Assembly: GCF_001956695.1 (NCBI RefSeq)
Contig: NZ_CP019070.1
Location: forward strand, 2,232,001-2,296,000
Direction of reading: 5' to 3'
Length of the DNA stretch: 64,000 nt
Origin: Poseidonibacter parvus
GTDB lineage: Bacteria; Campylobacterota; Campylobacteria; Campylobacterales; Arcobacteraceae
Below, piece after piece: positions 52,563-62,556 of the stretch (positions within the stretch are counted from its first letter, which is position 1; each line of letters starts with the position of its first letter). The translations under genes were made by a program, and so were the position numbers. The notes beneath the pieces were generated by a model. It was given only the letters and a program-made list of their open reading frames with translations, ran no database searches and had not been told where the DNA came from.

Positions 52563-53711
52563 CTAGTTAAGAAAGTTTGTCAAAGATAATTCATTTGTTC
52601 TTTGTATTGTAGAATATAAAGATGTATATGTTAATTCTAAAGCAGCTGATTCAATAGCTAATTTAGTTAAATCAGCTGCTCCAACTTCTTGAGATAATAT
52701 TGTATATTGTGTTAATTTAGAAGTAACTCTCTCAAGAGAAATTTCAAACATTTGATTTTTTGAACCAAGTTCTGAATGAGCAAGATTTAATGCATCATAA
52801 GATTCAGAAAATTTTTCTTGATTTTCAGATAATAAAGCATCTCTAGTATCATCATCAATTGCATTTCCATCTGAATCAACTTTGTTTAATGTATTTACTA
52901 AATCATCTATTAAATCAAAGATATTTGAACGTGCTTCAAATTTTGTTCCAGAATCAGAGCCTATATCATTTATAGTATAAGTAGGAGGAGTTAATCCATC
53001 ATTACTATCTACTGCTTTTGAAGCAACTGAAGTATCAACAGTGCCATCTTTTTTCAACATTTCTATGTCAGTTTTAGCTGCATTTAACTTCCAAATATCA
53101 CCATTTTCATCAATAATTGTATCTGCTTCTTTAAAATTTAAAGTTTCTCCAGATAGTGCTGTGCTTGAAGGATAAGTCATTACGTCATAGCCATTTACAC
53201 CACGTTCTCTATATGAACCATCATCAACTGAAATTTTTCTTGCTATATTATTACCTTCATATGTAACATTACCATCAGAATCTTTTGTAAACGGAATCAC
53301 TGATGAGTCTGAACCAGCAAATAAATATTCACCTTCAACTTGTGTATTAGCTAAATCAAAAAGATTTTCTTTTATACCAGCTAAATTTAGAGCAATCGCT
53401 TTTTTACCTTCATCACTTGTTGTATCAGTATTAGCTTTTATTATTTCTGTTTTAGCCAACTCAAAAAGTGCTTTCATTTCACCTATTGTTGAATCTGAAA
53501 CATTATTTTGAGCAGTTGTTCTTTCTATTTGAGTTTGAATACCTTCGTATGTTCTAATTCTATCATCTATATATATTTCTCTAGAATATAAAGATGAATC
53601 TTCACTACCCTTGTCTATTACTTTTCCTGTAGACAGTTGATATGATATTCTAGTTTGTTCTGCGTTTAAATTAGATAATCTATATAGTGTTTGTTCTGTT
53701 TGATTAATCAT
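52563..53711 (-). CDS. flgL: flagellar hook-associated protein FlgL
   Basis: This 382-residue flagellin-like junction protein has helical ends (TEQTLYRLSNLNAEQTRISY at the N-terminus and LELTYTSLYSTIQRTNELSL at the C-terminus) that form the filament-like core. The middle (about 150-260) is variable. FlgL joins hook and filament. It overlaps fliI by 4 bases. Confidence 0.88.
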   Translation of the reverse strand: MINQTEQTLYRLSNLNAEQTRISYQLSTGKVIDKGSEDSSLYSREIYIDDRIRTYEGIQTQIERTTAQNNVSDSTIGEMKALFELAKTEIIKANTDTTSDEGKKAIALNLAGIKENLFDLANTQVEGEYLFAGSDSSVIPFTKDSDGNVTYEGNNIARKISVDDGSYRERGVNGYDVMTYPSSTALSGETLNFKEADTIIDENGDIWKLNAAKTDIEMLKKDGTVDTSVASKAVDSNDGLTPPTYTINDIGSDSGTKFEARSNIFDLIDDLVNTLNKVDSDGNAIDDDTRDALLSENQEKFSESYDALNLAHSELGSKNQMFEISLERVTSKLTQYTILSQEVGAADLTKLAIESAALELTYTSLYSTIQRTNELSLTNFLN

Positions 53712-55012
53712 TGTAAAACCTTTCTAAACATTGATACGATTTCATTAAAATCATATTTTTCATCAGTTCCCTGAATTAAAAATTCTCTTATTTGTTCTTT
53801 TTTAGCCATTGCATTATCAAGTTCAGGATCCATTCCCGCTTTATATGCTCCAACACGAACTAAAACTTCGTTTTCTTTTATTAACGATAATACTCTTTTT
53901 AACTTTAAAAAGTCATTATAATGCTCTTTATCAACTACTTTGTCCATTACTCTTGATGCAGATTTAAGTAAATTAATAGGAGGATAAAATCCTTGTTCTG
54001 TTAATTCTCTAGTTAATACAATGTGCCCATCAAGAATAGATCTACTTTGATCTGCAATTGGATCATTCATATCATCACCATCAACTAAAACAGTAAAAAA
54101 TGCTGTAATTGAGCCTTTTTGATTATTCCCTGCTCTTTCCATTAATTGAGGTAATAAAGAAAATACTGAAGGTGGATAACCACGACTTACAGGAGGTTCA
54201 CCAGTACTTAGTCCTATTTCTCTTTGAGCCATTGCAAATCTTGTAACTGAATCCATCATAAGTAATACATCATGACCTTTATCTCTAAAAAACTCTGCAA
54301 CTGCCATAGCTGTAAAAGCTCCATATTTTCTCATTAATGCTGATTCATCAGAAGTTGCTGCAATTATTACAGTGTTTTCTAATTTATTGTCCAAGTTATA
54401 ATGTATAAACTCAGGAATTTCTCTTCCTCTTTCCCCAATTAGTGCAACAACTTTTATTTGTGCCTCACAACCTTTTACAATCATTCCCATTAATGTAGAT
54501 TTACCAACACCAGAACCTGCAAAAATACCAACTTTTTGACCTTTTCCAGAAGTTAGCATTGAATCAATTGATTTAACTCCTGTTGAAAATCTATCACCTA
54601 TTATTCCACGTTCAAGGGGAGGCATTGATAGTTTATTAATTGCAGAAGTTTCTTCTAAATCTTTAATTTTCCCACCGTTATCAATAGGTTCACCTAAAGC
54701 ATTTACAACCCTACCTAAAAGTCCATAACCACACTTAATAGATAGACCTTCTTTTTGTAAATACACTTTGTCATATATTCTAAACCCTTCAATAAAAGAA
54801 AAAGGAACAATAGTAAAATCATCATTAGAAATTGATGCCACCATTCCTAAAACTGTGTAAAGATGCTGAACAGATTCAATTTTTACAATATCACCAACAG
54901 CTACTTCTAATCCTGTTGCTGTAATTGTAGTTGTGGAAATATTTTTTATTCTTCCAAATGCAATTGAAAGATTTGTTGAATCAATATTATTAATTAAATT
55001 TTCAATATCCAT
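53708..55012 (-). CDS. fliI: flagellar export ATPase FliI
   Basis: This 434-residue F1-beta-like ATPase powers type III export. Walker A is FAGSGVGKSTLM (about 161-172), the DVLLMMDSVTRFAMAQREI segment carries Walker B, and GYPPSVFSLLPQLMERAG is diagnostic. It shares one base with the upstream TPR gene. No fliH is in this window, so the stator is encoded elsewhere. Confidence 0.97.
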   Translation of the reverse strand: MDIENLINNIDSTNLSIAFGRIKNISTTTITATGLEVAVGDIVKIESVQHLYTVLGMVASISNDDFTIVPFSFIEGFRIYDKVYLQKEGLSIKCGYGLLGRVVNALGEPIDNGGKIKDLEETSAINKLSMPPLERGIIGDRFSTGVKSIDSMLTSGKGQKVGIFAGSGVGKSTLMGMIVKGCEAQIKVVALIGERGREIPEFIHYNLDNKLENTVIIAATSDESALMRKYGAFTAMAVAEFFRDKGHDVLLMMDSVTRFAMAQREIGLSTGEPPVSRGYPPSVFSLLPQLMERAGNNQKGSITAFFTVLVDGDDMNDPIADQSRSILDGHIVLTRELTEQGFYPPINLLKSASRVMDKVVDKEHYNDFLKLKRVLSLIKENEVLVRVGAYKAGMDPELDNAMAKKEQIREFLIQGTDEKYDFNEIVSMFRKVLQ

Positions 55013-57006
55013 TACATCTCATCACACATTTTTTTATAAAGACTTTCATTTGTATCTTTTACATCTTTACACTTAATAATATACTCATCTTGTTTTATTT
55101 TATTTCCTAATGCTTCGTATAATTTTAGAATATCATAATAAATTTTAACTTCATCATTTGGCTTTAATCTTCTTGTATTATCTTTACCTTCTAATAAATA
55201 ATTAATCGATTCTTGTAATTGATTAGTATCTTTTGAAATTTTTGATAACTCCATTTCAACAAAAGGAGAATAAATATTTGCTTTTAATTCTTTTTGTTTT
55301 AAATATAATTTATTTAAAATTTCTTTTGCTTTATTTGTATCATCTTTCTTTAGTAAATATAAATAATAATCATAATAAAAATCTACAATTATTGGATTAT
55401 TTTTATTTAATTCAATAAAATTTATGTTTCTATTTGCGTAAGAAAAGAACTTATCTAAAGATAAACCATCACCTTTTGATTTAAGTATTTGATATCTATA
55501 TAAAAATTCTTTTGCTAAAACATCTTGATTATCAACCATTTCAACTTTTGCAGAATAATCAAGTGCTTCATCACTTAAACCTAAAGAATAAGCCATTCTT
55601 TCTAAATATAAGTATATATTTGGATCTCTACTTGTGTTAAAAGTATCTTTAACCTGTAAATATCCTCTTTCATAAGGTACTTCAATAAGACATTCAAAAA
55701 ATTTATATTTTATAGTTTCATCTTCTATTAATTTTTCTAAAGTTTCATTTCTTGAAGTTTTTAATGCTTTATTTAATTCAAAACATTTCCCCGTATTTAA
55801 AAAATTTTTAATCATTTCAATATTTACTTCATCAAATATTGATTCAATTGATTTATACCCAAATCTTTTTGCTATTGTATTTGAAATTTTATTATAAACT
55901 TTTTTTGAACGCATTATAAGTTTATATTTTTTGTCTTCCTTATCATTTATAAGCTCTTGGAGTAATGCTTTTTGTTGCATAGCTTCAGATGATTTATATT
56001 TAGCCGCAATTACAGAAGGTTTAACTCTTCCTTGCCTCATAAGAATTTCATCAATAAACATTTTAGATCTTTTGGCATAAGCACCCTGTGCATAATCATT
56101 TATAATATCTTTATATAACTCTTTTGCTTTTTCCAAATAAAAATTTGTTCTATCATACATAAGCATATAAGTATTTGCTAACTTATATTTAAAGTCTTCA
56201 ATAGATTCTTCTTTAGAAGTTTTATTTAATAACTCTTTTAAAATTTCAACTGCATGTTCTGGCATATCTGATTTTATTAATTTAGTGATTTTTTGGTTTG
56301 CTAAATATGAATCGTTAGCATAGTATTCAATATTGCTTTTTAAAACATTAGAAATCAAGTTATTTGCTTTCTCAAAATCTTTATTATCAATATAGACATC
56401 AAAAAGTTCATCTGCAACAATTGTAGCAATTAACTTATCATTAGTTTTTGCCAAAATAGAATATAATATTTTTATTGACCTATCATAAGCTCTTTGATAT
56501 TTATATACTTTTGCTAATTGAATTTTTCCATAAGTCTTTGTAATTTCATCTTCAAAGTTATTTATAATTATTTGCGCAAAATATTTAGCATCTTTAGTTT
56601 TATTAATCTTTAATTTTAATTCAACTAAAAGCATATATGCTTTTGCTAAATCAAATTGATTTAATGAAGATGTGTTTATTGCATTTTCAAGCAGTTTTGA
56701 AGCTTCAAGTGAAAATCTTTTTGATTCTTTTTTTAATGACAATTCAGAATAAAGAATTATTAAGTCAGAACTTAAAACATTAATTTTATTTTTTTCTTTA
56801 TAATCTTTTATAAGTGAATAAGCTTCATCAATTTTACCATCACGAGCAAGTAGTTTAGCATTTTCTATTATATCAAAGCCATCACTAATTGTTTGCTTTC
56901 TTTTTTCAGAAATTTGAGCACCAGAAGAATTTATAAAACTATAATAGAAATCTTTTTTGGCATAAAGAGTATTTAATAATATAAATAAAAGTATAAAAAT
57001 TCTCAA
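55012..57006 (-). CDS. exported TPR protein in flagellar operon, PflA-like candidate
   Basis: This 664-residue protein has a signal peptide ending in LYA and a mature part made of helical pairs consistent with many TPR-like repeats. Its opening, DFYYSFINSSGAQIS, and overall build recall PflA, the periplasmic disk scaffold of Campylobacter motors. It lies between flhB (gap 3) and fliI (overlap 1), which supports a motor role. The match to PflA is from memory of the family style, not from alignment. Confidence 0.7.
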   Translation of the reverse strand: MRIFILLFILLNTLYAKKDFYYSFINSSGAQISEKRKQTISDGFDIIENAKLLARDGKIDEAYSLIKDYKEKNKINVLSSDLIILYSELSLKKESKRFSLEASKLLENAINTSSLNQFDLAKAYMLLVELKLKINKTKDAKYFAQIIINNFEDEITKTYGKIQLAKVYKYQRAYDRSIKILYSILAKTNDKLIATIVADELFDVYIDNKDFEKANNLISNVLKSNIEYYANDSYLANQKITKLIKSDMPEHAVEILKELLNKTSKEESIEDFKYKLANTYMLMYDRTNFYLEKAKELYKDIINDYAQGAYAKRSKMFIDEILMRQGRVKPSVIAAKYKSSEAMQQKALLQELINDKEDKKYKLIMRSKKVYNKISNTIAKRFGYKSIESIFDEVNIEMIKNFLNTGKCFELNKALKTSRNETLEKLIEDETIKYKFFECLIEVPYERGYLQVKDTFNTSRDPNIYLYLERMAYSLGLSDEALDYSAKVEMVDNQDVLAKEFLYRYQILKSKGDGLSLDKFFSYANRNINFIELNKNNPIIVDFYYDYYLYLLKKDDTNKAKEILNKLYLKQKELKANIYSPFVEMELSKISKDTNQLQESINYLLEGKDNTRRLKPNDEVKIYYDILKLYEALGNKIKQDEYIIKCKDVKDTNESLYKKMCDEM

Positions 57007-57009
57007 ACT

Positions 57010-58059
57010 CTACCTCTTCTTTTTTAATTCATACACATAAGAAAATATTTCAGCTAAAGCCTTATAAAATCCACTTGGTATTTCTTGTTCTAATTCTATT
57101 TGTTCATGTAATGCACGAGCAAGTGCTGGGTTTTCTATAATTGGTATATTATTTTCTTTTGCAATATCTTTTATTTTTACCGCAATAAAATCAATACCTT
57201 TTGCAATCATTTTAGGTGCAGAATCAACTTCATTATCATATTTTAAAGCAATTGCATAATGTGTTGGGTTAGTGATTACTACATCTGCATCAGGGACATC
57301 TGCCATCATTCTTTTACGTGACATTTCCATTTGTATTCTTCTAATACGACCTTTTACTTGAGGATCTCCATCCATATTTTTAAATTCATCTTTAATATCT
57401 TGCTTACTCATACGTAAAGATTTCATATAATAATGTCTTGTAAAATAAAAATCCATTATAGCAAAAATTATTATAATAAGTAGTATTGCTGCTAAAAAGA
57501 AAAATATTACCTCAATCATAGAAGCTATTGAAGCTGAAGTTTCTTGATCCATCATTGCAAGAAATTTTTTGTGTGTTAAAATAAATAATATAAACATTAC
57601 AACAACAATAATTGTAAGTTTTGCGGTAAGTTTTAAAGCCTCAATTCCTTTTTTCAAACCAAAAATATTTCCAAAACCTTTTATTGGATCTAATTTCTGC
57701 AAATCAATTTTTAAAGGAGTAGTAATAAAACCAAACTGCATCCAATTTGTAGCAAAAACTAATACCATTATTAAAGCAAATAAGGGAAGTAATGCTGATA
57801 AAAAAGTCATTACTGTAGTATATGTAATTGCATAATATACGCTACCGTCCATATCTTGACCAATAAAGCTATAAGAGAACATCATCATTTTTTTAATTTC
57901 ACTCATTGAATAAGAAGAGAAAAACAATAAATACATTGATCCTAAAGTTAAAATTGCAGCACCTGTAACTTCTGCAGATTTATTTACGTTACCTTCTTTT
58001 TTTGCATCTTCAATTTTCTTGTCGGTGGGTTCTTCGGTTTTTTCATCTTCATCAGCCAT
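57010..58059 (-). CDS. flhB: flagellar export switch protein FlhB
   Basis: This 349-residue protein has a charged N-terminus (EDEKTEEPTDKKIEDAKKEG), four membrane helices and a cytosolic domain with the autocleavage motif NPTH at 264-267, where cutting after Asn switches substrate class. Full length. It lies 11 bases after fliR. Confidence 0.97.
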   Translation of the reverse strand: MADEDEKTEEPTDKKIEDAKKEGNVNKSAEVTGAAILTLGSMYLLFFSSYSMSEIKKMMMFSYSFIGQDMDGSVYYAITYTTVMTFLSALLPLFALIMVLVFATNWMQFGFITTPLKIDLQKLDPIKGFGNIFGLKKGIEALKLTAKLTIIVVVMFILFILTHKKFLAMMDQETSASIASMIEVIFFFLAAILLIIIIFAIMDFYFTRHYYMKSLRMSKQDIKDEFKNMDGDPQVKGRIRRIQMEMSRKRMMADVPDADVVITNPTHYAIALKYDNEVDSAPKMIAKGIDFIAVKIKDIAKENNIPIIENPALARALHEQIELEQEIPSGFYKALAEIFSYVYELKKKR

Positions 58060-58070
58060 ATTAAACCTCC

Positions 58071-58820
58071 CTACTCAAATTTTGTTATAAAGTAATTTGT
58101 AAAAGCTTCTGTAAAAACTTCCATACCAAGAATTAGAAAAACAAAAATCAATGCAAACTTCAATTGAAAAGTAATAACAAATGGAGAAAAAGAAGGCATT
58201 GATTTTGTTCCATAGCCATAATAGACATCCATAATAAAACCAATAAAAAATAATGGTAAAGCAAATGCAAATGCAAATGCAAACATTCTTTTTATTTCAT
58301 CAATTGCTATTTGAATTCCATCATAGGAAAAGATATCAAAGGTTCCTAAATTAACCATAGAAAAACTTTTAATAAGTATTACTAAAGTAACTTCATACAT
58401 TCCTGTTTGAAAGAACAATACTATAGCAATCCAATAAAGTAGTCTTGAGACTAATCCTTCCTGTGAACCAGTTGCTGGATCGAACATTGTAGCCATAGAT
58501 AAAGCAGTTGCAAAACCAACAAACTCACCAATAATCCTAACAGACGCAAATATAATATTTACAAACATTGAAGCAACTAAACCTAAAGTAATTTCTGAAA
58601 TCAAACCAAGAATAAATGTATCTTCTGTAATAGGAGTAGTGATTTCAACTAAAGGGAATACAAAAATAGTTATGTAAAAAGCAAAAGCTATTCTAATTCT
58701 TGTACTAACTGCTGTGTGTCCAAATACAGGCATAAAAGCCACAAAAGAGACAATACGAGCTAATAAAAGTAGAAATTGATATACAATATCTTCATTTAAT
58801 AAAGATAAAAATGCTTCCAT
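58071..58820 (-). CDS. fliR: flagellar export protein FliR
   Basis: This 249-residue membrane protein has about six hydrophobic segments with family motifs LLLARIVSFVAFMPVFG (18-34), GEFVGFATALSMATMFDP (about 117-134) and KSMPSFSPFVITFQLKF near the C-terminus. It forms the export core with FliP/FliQ, which are not in the window. It overlaps the fliK-like gene by one base. Confidence 0.94.
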   Translation of the reverse strand: MEAFLSLLNEDIVYQFLLLLARIVSFVAFMPVFGHTAVSTRIRIAFAFYITIFVFPLVEITTPITEDTFILGLISEITLGLVASMFVNIIFASVRIIGEFVGFATALSMATMFDPATGSQEGLVSRLLYWIAIVLFFQTGMYEVTLVILIKSFSMVNLGTFDIFSYDGIQIAIDEIKRMFAFAFAFALPLFFIGFIMDVYYGYGTKSMPSFSPFVITFQLKFALIFVFLILGMEVFTEAFTNYFITKFE

Positions 58821-61378
58821 TACATATAGTCTAAGTTTCTATCTTCTGATTCTAAGTTTTTCTCTCTTGATTCTAAAATAGTTTGTGTATCAGATTCATT
58901 TGTAAATTGATTTTTAGAATCTTCTTGATTATTTGAATTATTATTATCTTGTTCGCTTGAATTAAAATCTAAATTAAATACTGTATTTTCATCAAATGTT
59001 TTATTTAAAGCACTTCTTAAACTATTTTGTCCATCAACAAAAGCATCTAAAGTTGCAGAGTTTGAAATATTTAAACTAATATTTATTCCATTATCTTTAT
59101 CACTTTTCATAACAATTGCAATATTACCAAGTGCAGCTGGATTTAAATTTATTCTTAATGCAGTAACTGGTGGCTTGTAGTTTTCATACATTCTTCTTGC
59201 AATATCTGACATCATTGTTGACATTTGTTGTCTTGCTGCAATAATTCTTGTTTCAATATTTTGAGCTAAGGTAGCACTTACATTTACTGAAACCTCATTA
59301 TCAGTATTTAGAGTATCATTGTTCAAAATAGCCTTACTAGCTTCTACTGAACTTGTTACTAAATTAGTCATTTCATTGTGTCTTGCATTATTATTTAATG
59401 CTAATTTATCTAAGCTATTTCTTCTATCTAATAAATTAAGACTATTATTGTTAATTTCATTTGTTTTAGTTTCTACCTTGATATCTTTAACATTTAATTC
59501 TAATTTATTGGCATTAACTTCTACTTCATCAATTGTTGTTGCATCTTTTACTGCATTTATTGCTTGAGATTTATTTGATAAAGCACTATTATTTATACTA
59601 TTTTGTTGAGAGCTTAAATATATATTGCTTATTACGCTTTTTGAGTTAAATTCTTTGCTTGAAGTATCATTGTTTTTTAATATTGTTGTTTCATTTTCAT
59701 CTAATGTAGTTTGATTCTTAATATTATTAGATTTTTCAATTAAACTGTCCATTAATGATTTTGGTTCATTTTTCTGTTTTAAAGGTAGTGATTCTATTTC
59801 ATCTTTTGTAATGTTTATTTTCTCATTTTTAAGAGCATTACTACTTAATTCATTTAAATCTTTTGCTAATTTAGAGTTTTTATTCTCTACTTGCTCTTCA
59901 CTAATAGAATTAGTATCTTTACTAGTTGTAACATTCTCAGACAACTTACTTCTATTTATTTCTTTGTCTGTATTATTTTGAATAGCTTGTAATTTTTCTG
60001 ATACTTCATTTTTTACTGCGTTTGTGTCTTTATTTAAAAGTACAGATTGGTCAATATTTTCATCAATTAAATTAATAGTTTTTACTGTTTGAGTTGTTTC
60101 AATTTTTTCTGATATTTCTTTTTCTATACTACTATTTTTAGGCAAATCACTATTTAAACTAGAATCTATTTTTGTTTCAGTTTTAGTGTCTTTTACTTCT
60201 TTATTCTTATTATCTAAATCAATTACTTTTTCTACAGATTTTTCACTTATTTCATTTGTTTTTACTATTTCTGTAGTCTTAGCATTTTCTGATATTTCTT
60301 TTTCTACACTATTATTTTTAGGCAAATCACTATTTAAGCTAGAATCTATTTTTGATTCAATTTTATTATCTATTTTTGATTCAATTTTATTATCTATTTT
60401 TATTTCAGTTTTAGTGTCTTTTACTTCTTTATTCTTAGTATCTAAATCAATTACTTTTTCTACAGTTTTCTCTACAGATTTTTCACTTATTTCATTTGTT
60501 TTTACTATTTCTGTAGTTTTAGCATTTTCTGATATTTCTTTTTCTACACTATTATTTTGTGTGTTCTTTTTTGCTTCTAAGACTAATCTATCAAGTAAAG
60601 ATGAACTATTACTACTTTTAGAAATATTTTTATCTAAAGGTTGATTATCAGACTTTTTTTCATCTTCTTTTGAAGATGTTAAATTAGAATCTAATTTTTT
60701 AGTATCTAAATCAATTACTTTTTCTACATTTTTTTCTACAGATTTTTCACTTATTTCATTTGTTTTTACTATTTCTGTAGTCTTAGCATTTTCTGATATT
60801 TCTTTTTCTACACTATTATTTTTAGGCAAATCACTATTTAAGCTAGAATCTATTTTTGATTCAATTTTATTATCTATTTTTATTTCAGTTTTAGTGTCTT
60901 TTACTTCTTTATTCTTAGTATCTAAATCAATTACTTTTTCTACAGTTTTCTCTACAGATTTTTCACTTATTTCATTTGTTTTTACTATTTCTGTAGTTTT
61001 AGCATTTTCTGATATTTCTTTTTCTACACTATTATTTTGTGTGTTCTTTTTTGCTTCTAAGACTAATCTATCAAGTAAAGATGAACTATTACTACTTTTA
61101 GAAATATTTTTATCTAAAGGTTGATTATCAGACTTTTTTTCATCTTCTTTTGAAGATGTTAAATTAGAATCTAATTTTTTAGTATCAGCAAAAGTTTTTT
61201 TGTTTTCAGTAAGTTTTTCATTTGAATCAATATTTTTATTATCAAGCTTTGGATTATTTGCTAATAATTTATCAAATAAAGAAGCTTCTTGTTTTACTTC
61301 TTTATTTCCACCAGATGTACTTTTTAAATTTTTAGCATCATTTGTATTAGTTAATAATATATCTACTTGCTTTGTCAT
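58820..61378 (-). CDS. fliK: flagellar hook-length control protein FliK-like, with internal repeats
   Basis: This 852-residue protein has a long, charged, low-complexity N-terminal two-thirds and a C-terminal Flg_hook domain (about 690-815) with LRINLNPAALGNIAIVMKSD. FliK measures hook length and triggers the FlhB switch. Blocks like SVEKEISENAKTTEIV recur at least four times, and a longer block (SNLTSSKEDEKKSDNQ to LEAKKNTQ) recurs twice, owing to a 480-bp duplication. Length is well above the usual 400-600. In a ruler protein such repeats could change hook length. Confidence 0.88.
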   Translation of the reverse strand: MTKQVDILLTNTNDAKNLKSTSGGNKEVKQEASLFDKLLANNPKLDNKNIDSNEKLTENKKTFADTKKLDSNLTSSKEDEKKSDNQPLDKNISKSSNSSSLLDRLVLEAKKNTQNNSVEKEISENAKTTEIVKTNEISEKSVEKTVEKVIDLDTKNKEVKDTKTEIKIDNKIESKIDSSLNSDLPKNNSVEKEISENAKTTEIVKTNEISEKSVEKNVEKVIDLDTKKLDSNLTSSKEDEKKSDNQPLDKNISKSSNSSSLLDRLVLEAKKNTQNNSVEKEISENAKTTEIVKTNEISEKSVEKTVEKVIDLDTKNKEVKDTKTEIKIDNKIESKIDNKIESKIDSSLNSDLPKNNSVEKEISENAKTTEIVKTNEISEKSVEKVIDLDNKNKEVKDTKTETKIDSSLNSDLPKNSSIEKEISEKIETTQTVKTINLIDENIDQSVLLNKDTNAVKNEVSEKLQAIQNNTDKEINRSKLSENVTTSKDTNSISEEQVENKNSKLAKDLNELSSNALKNEKINITKDEIESLPLKQKNEPKSLMDSLIEKSNNIKNQTTLDENETTILKNNDTSSKEFNSKSVISNIYLSSQQNSINNSALSNKSQAINAVKDATTIDEVEVNANKLELNVKDIKVETKTNEINNNSLNLLDRRNSLDKLALNNNARHNEMTNLVTSSVEASKAILNNDTLNTDNEVSVNVSATLAQNIETRIIAARQQMSTMMSDIARRMYENYKPPVTALRINLNPAALGNIAIVMKSDKDNGINISLNISNSATLDAFVDGQNSLRSALNKTFDENTVFNLDFNSSEQDNNNSNNQEDSKNQFTNESDTQTILESREKNLESEDRNLDYM
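60368..61186. repeat. 480-bp-period tandem duplication inside fliK
   Basis: Bases 60368-60706 and 60848-61186 are identical by eye over about 339 bases, offset by exactly 480. Partly diverged further copies of the inner unit extend to about 60090. The period is a multiple of three, so the frame is kept. Such repeats are prone to expansion, contraction or assembly collapse. Confidence 0.9.
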
Positions 61379-61381
61379 AAT

Positions 61382-61843
61382 CTATACCTCTAAGATACCT
61401 AATGTTTTAGAATCTATATTTTTATGAGTATTAAAAGCTGCAACATTAGCCTCATAAGATCTCATAGCCTCAATTAAATCTACCATTTCAACAACAGGAT
61501 TAATATCTGGATAAGCTACATATCCTTCTTCATTTGCATCAGGATGATTTGGTTCAAATCTCAATACTGGACTTGCTTGTGAATCTAGTATTGATTTAAC
61601 TCCAACTCCACGTAATTCATTTGCTGAATTTCTATTATTGTTAGTTTCAATATCATTATTATTTGTTTTGTTTGTTTGATTGACTAAAACATCTTCGAAA
61701 ACAACTTGTTGTTTTTTATAAGGACCACCTTCATCAGTGTGCGTTGTTTTAGCATTTGCAATATTTGCACTTACAACATTTATTCGTGTTCTTTGTGCAC
61801 TCATTCCTGAAGTAGATACGTTGTAACCATCAAAAAAACCCAT
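61382..61843 (-). CDS. flgC: flagellar proximal rod protein FlgC
   Basis: This 153-residue rod protein has the N-terminal motif YNVSTSGMSAQRTRINVVSA (8-27), NIANAKTT, and the C-terminal YPDINPVVEMVDLIEAMRSY with EANVAAFN. It lies between fliE and fliK in the usual order (flgB is not in the window). RBS and start are consistent, at ATG 61843. Confidence 0.96.
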   Translation of the reverse strand: MGFFDGYNVSTSGMSAQRTRINVVSANIANAKTTHTDEGGPYKKQQVVFEDVLVNQTNKTNNNDIETNNNRNSANELRGVGVKSILDSQASPVLRFEPNHPDANEEGYVAYPDINPVVEMVDLIEAMRSYEANVAAFNTHKNIDSKTLGILEV

Positions 61844-61852
61844 AATTTATCC

Positions 61853-62146
61853 TTATATTTGCATATTCATAATTTCTTTATATGCACTAACTGCTTTGTT
61901 TTTAGTTTCAAGTGCAAGTTTCATAGAAAGCTCAGCTTCTTCAATTTGTTGAACAGCTTCTTGCAAGTTAGTAACCTTACCTGTAGCAATTCCTTCCATC
62001 GCTTTATAACCTTCTATTTGTTCATTATTCACTTCACCAATTGCATCATTTAGCATATTTTGAAATGACTTATTATCATTAATTTTTTGTTCACTGTTGT
62101 TTAAAGTAAGTGGACTTATTGAATTACTTATAGAAGATATATTCAT
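61853..62146 (-). CDS. fliE: flagellar hook-basal body protein FliE
   Basis: This 97-residue protein joins the MS ring/export gate to the rod. The C-terminal half has the family pattern VTNLQEAVQQIEEAELSMKL, then ALETKNKAVSAYKEIMNMQI. It precedes flgC with a 9-base gap. Confidence 0.94.
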   Translation of the reverse strand: MNISSISNSISPLTLNNSEQKINDNKSFQNMLNDAIGEVNNEQIEGYKAMEGIATGKVTNLQEAVQQIEEAELSMKLALETKNKAVSAYKEIMNMQI

Positions 62147-62156
62147 ACTTTATTCC

Positions 62157-62489
62157 TTAATTAGTGCTCTTAGTTTTTTTATTTGAAGCTAATACATCTT
62201 GAATATTTAACTCACTGAGCATTGCATCAATTTTTTCTTCGTTATATTTAAAATTTAATTCATTTTTTTTATTATCTAAACTAAAAAATGAAATAATCAT
62301 CGAAAGCATAATATTAGATATGCCCTTTAGTATAATTGTTACTCCAATTATACCAAAAATCATTTCAATAGGTGTAAAAAAGTCAGCATTAACAACAAAG
62401 AATATTACTGTAGCAAAAAAACCAGAAGCAATAAATAAACGGAATATTCCACTATTTATTACATTTTGAGAAAAACGTTCAACAACCAT
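62157..62489 (-). CDS. small membrane protein in flagellar cluster
   Basis: About 110 residues with two hydrophobic helices (IFRLFIASGFFATVIFFVV and MIFGIIGVTIILKGISNIML) and an acidic cytosolic tail. ATG 62489 is preferred over TTG 62498. It lies between flhG and fliE in an unbroken flagellar run, but no family is recognised. A link to flagellar or cell-pole function is by position only. Confidence 0.65.
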   Translation of the reverse strand: MVVERFSQNVINSGIFRLFIASGFFATVIFFVVNADFFTPIEMIFGIIGVTIILKGISNIMLSMIISFFSLDNKKNELNFKYNEEKIDAMLSELNIQDVLASNKKTKSTN

Positions 62490-62556
62490 GAATCTCAACT
62501 TTTAATAACAGTAATAAAGCATTAGTTACATAAAATGCCTGCACTTTAGCCATACC

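Noticed and set aside
60186-61124. Long plus-strand frames opposite fliK
   Set aside because: They arise from the repetitive antisense sequence of fliK and code for low-complexity Ser/Phe/Leu strings.
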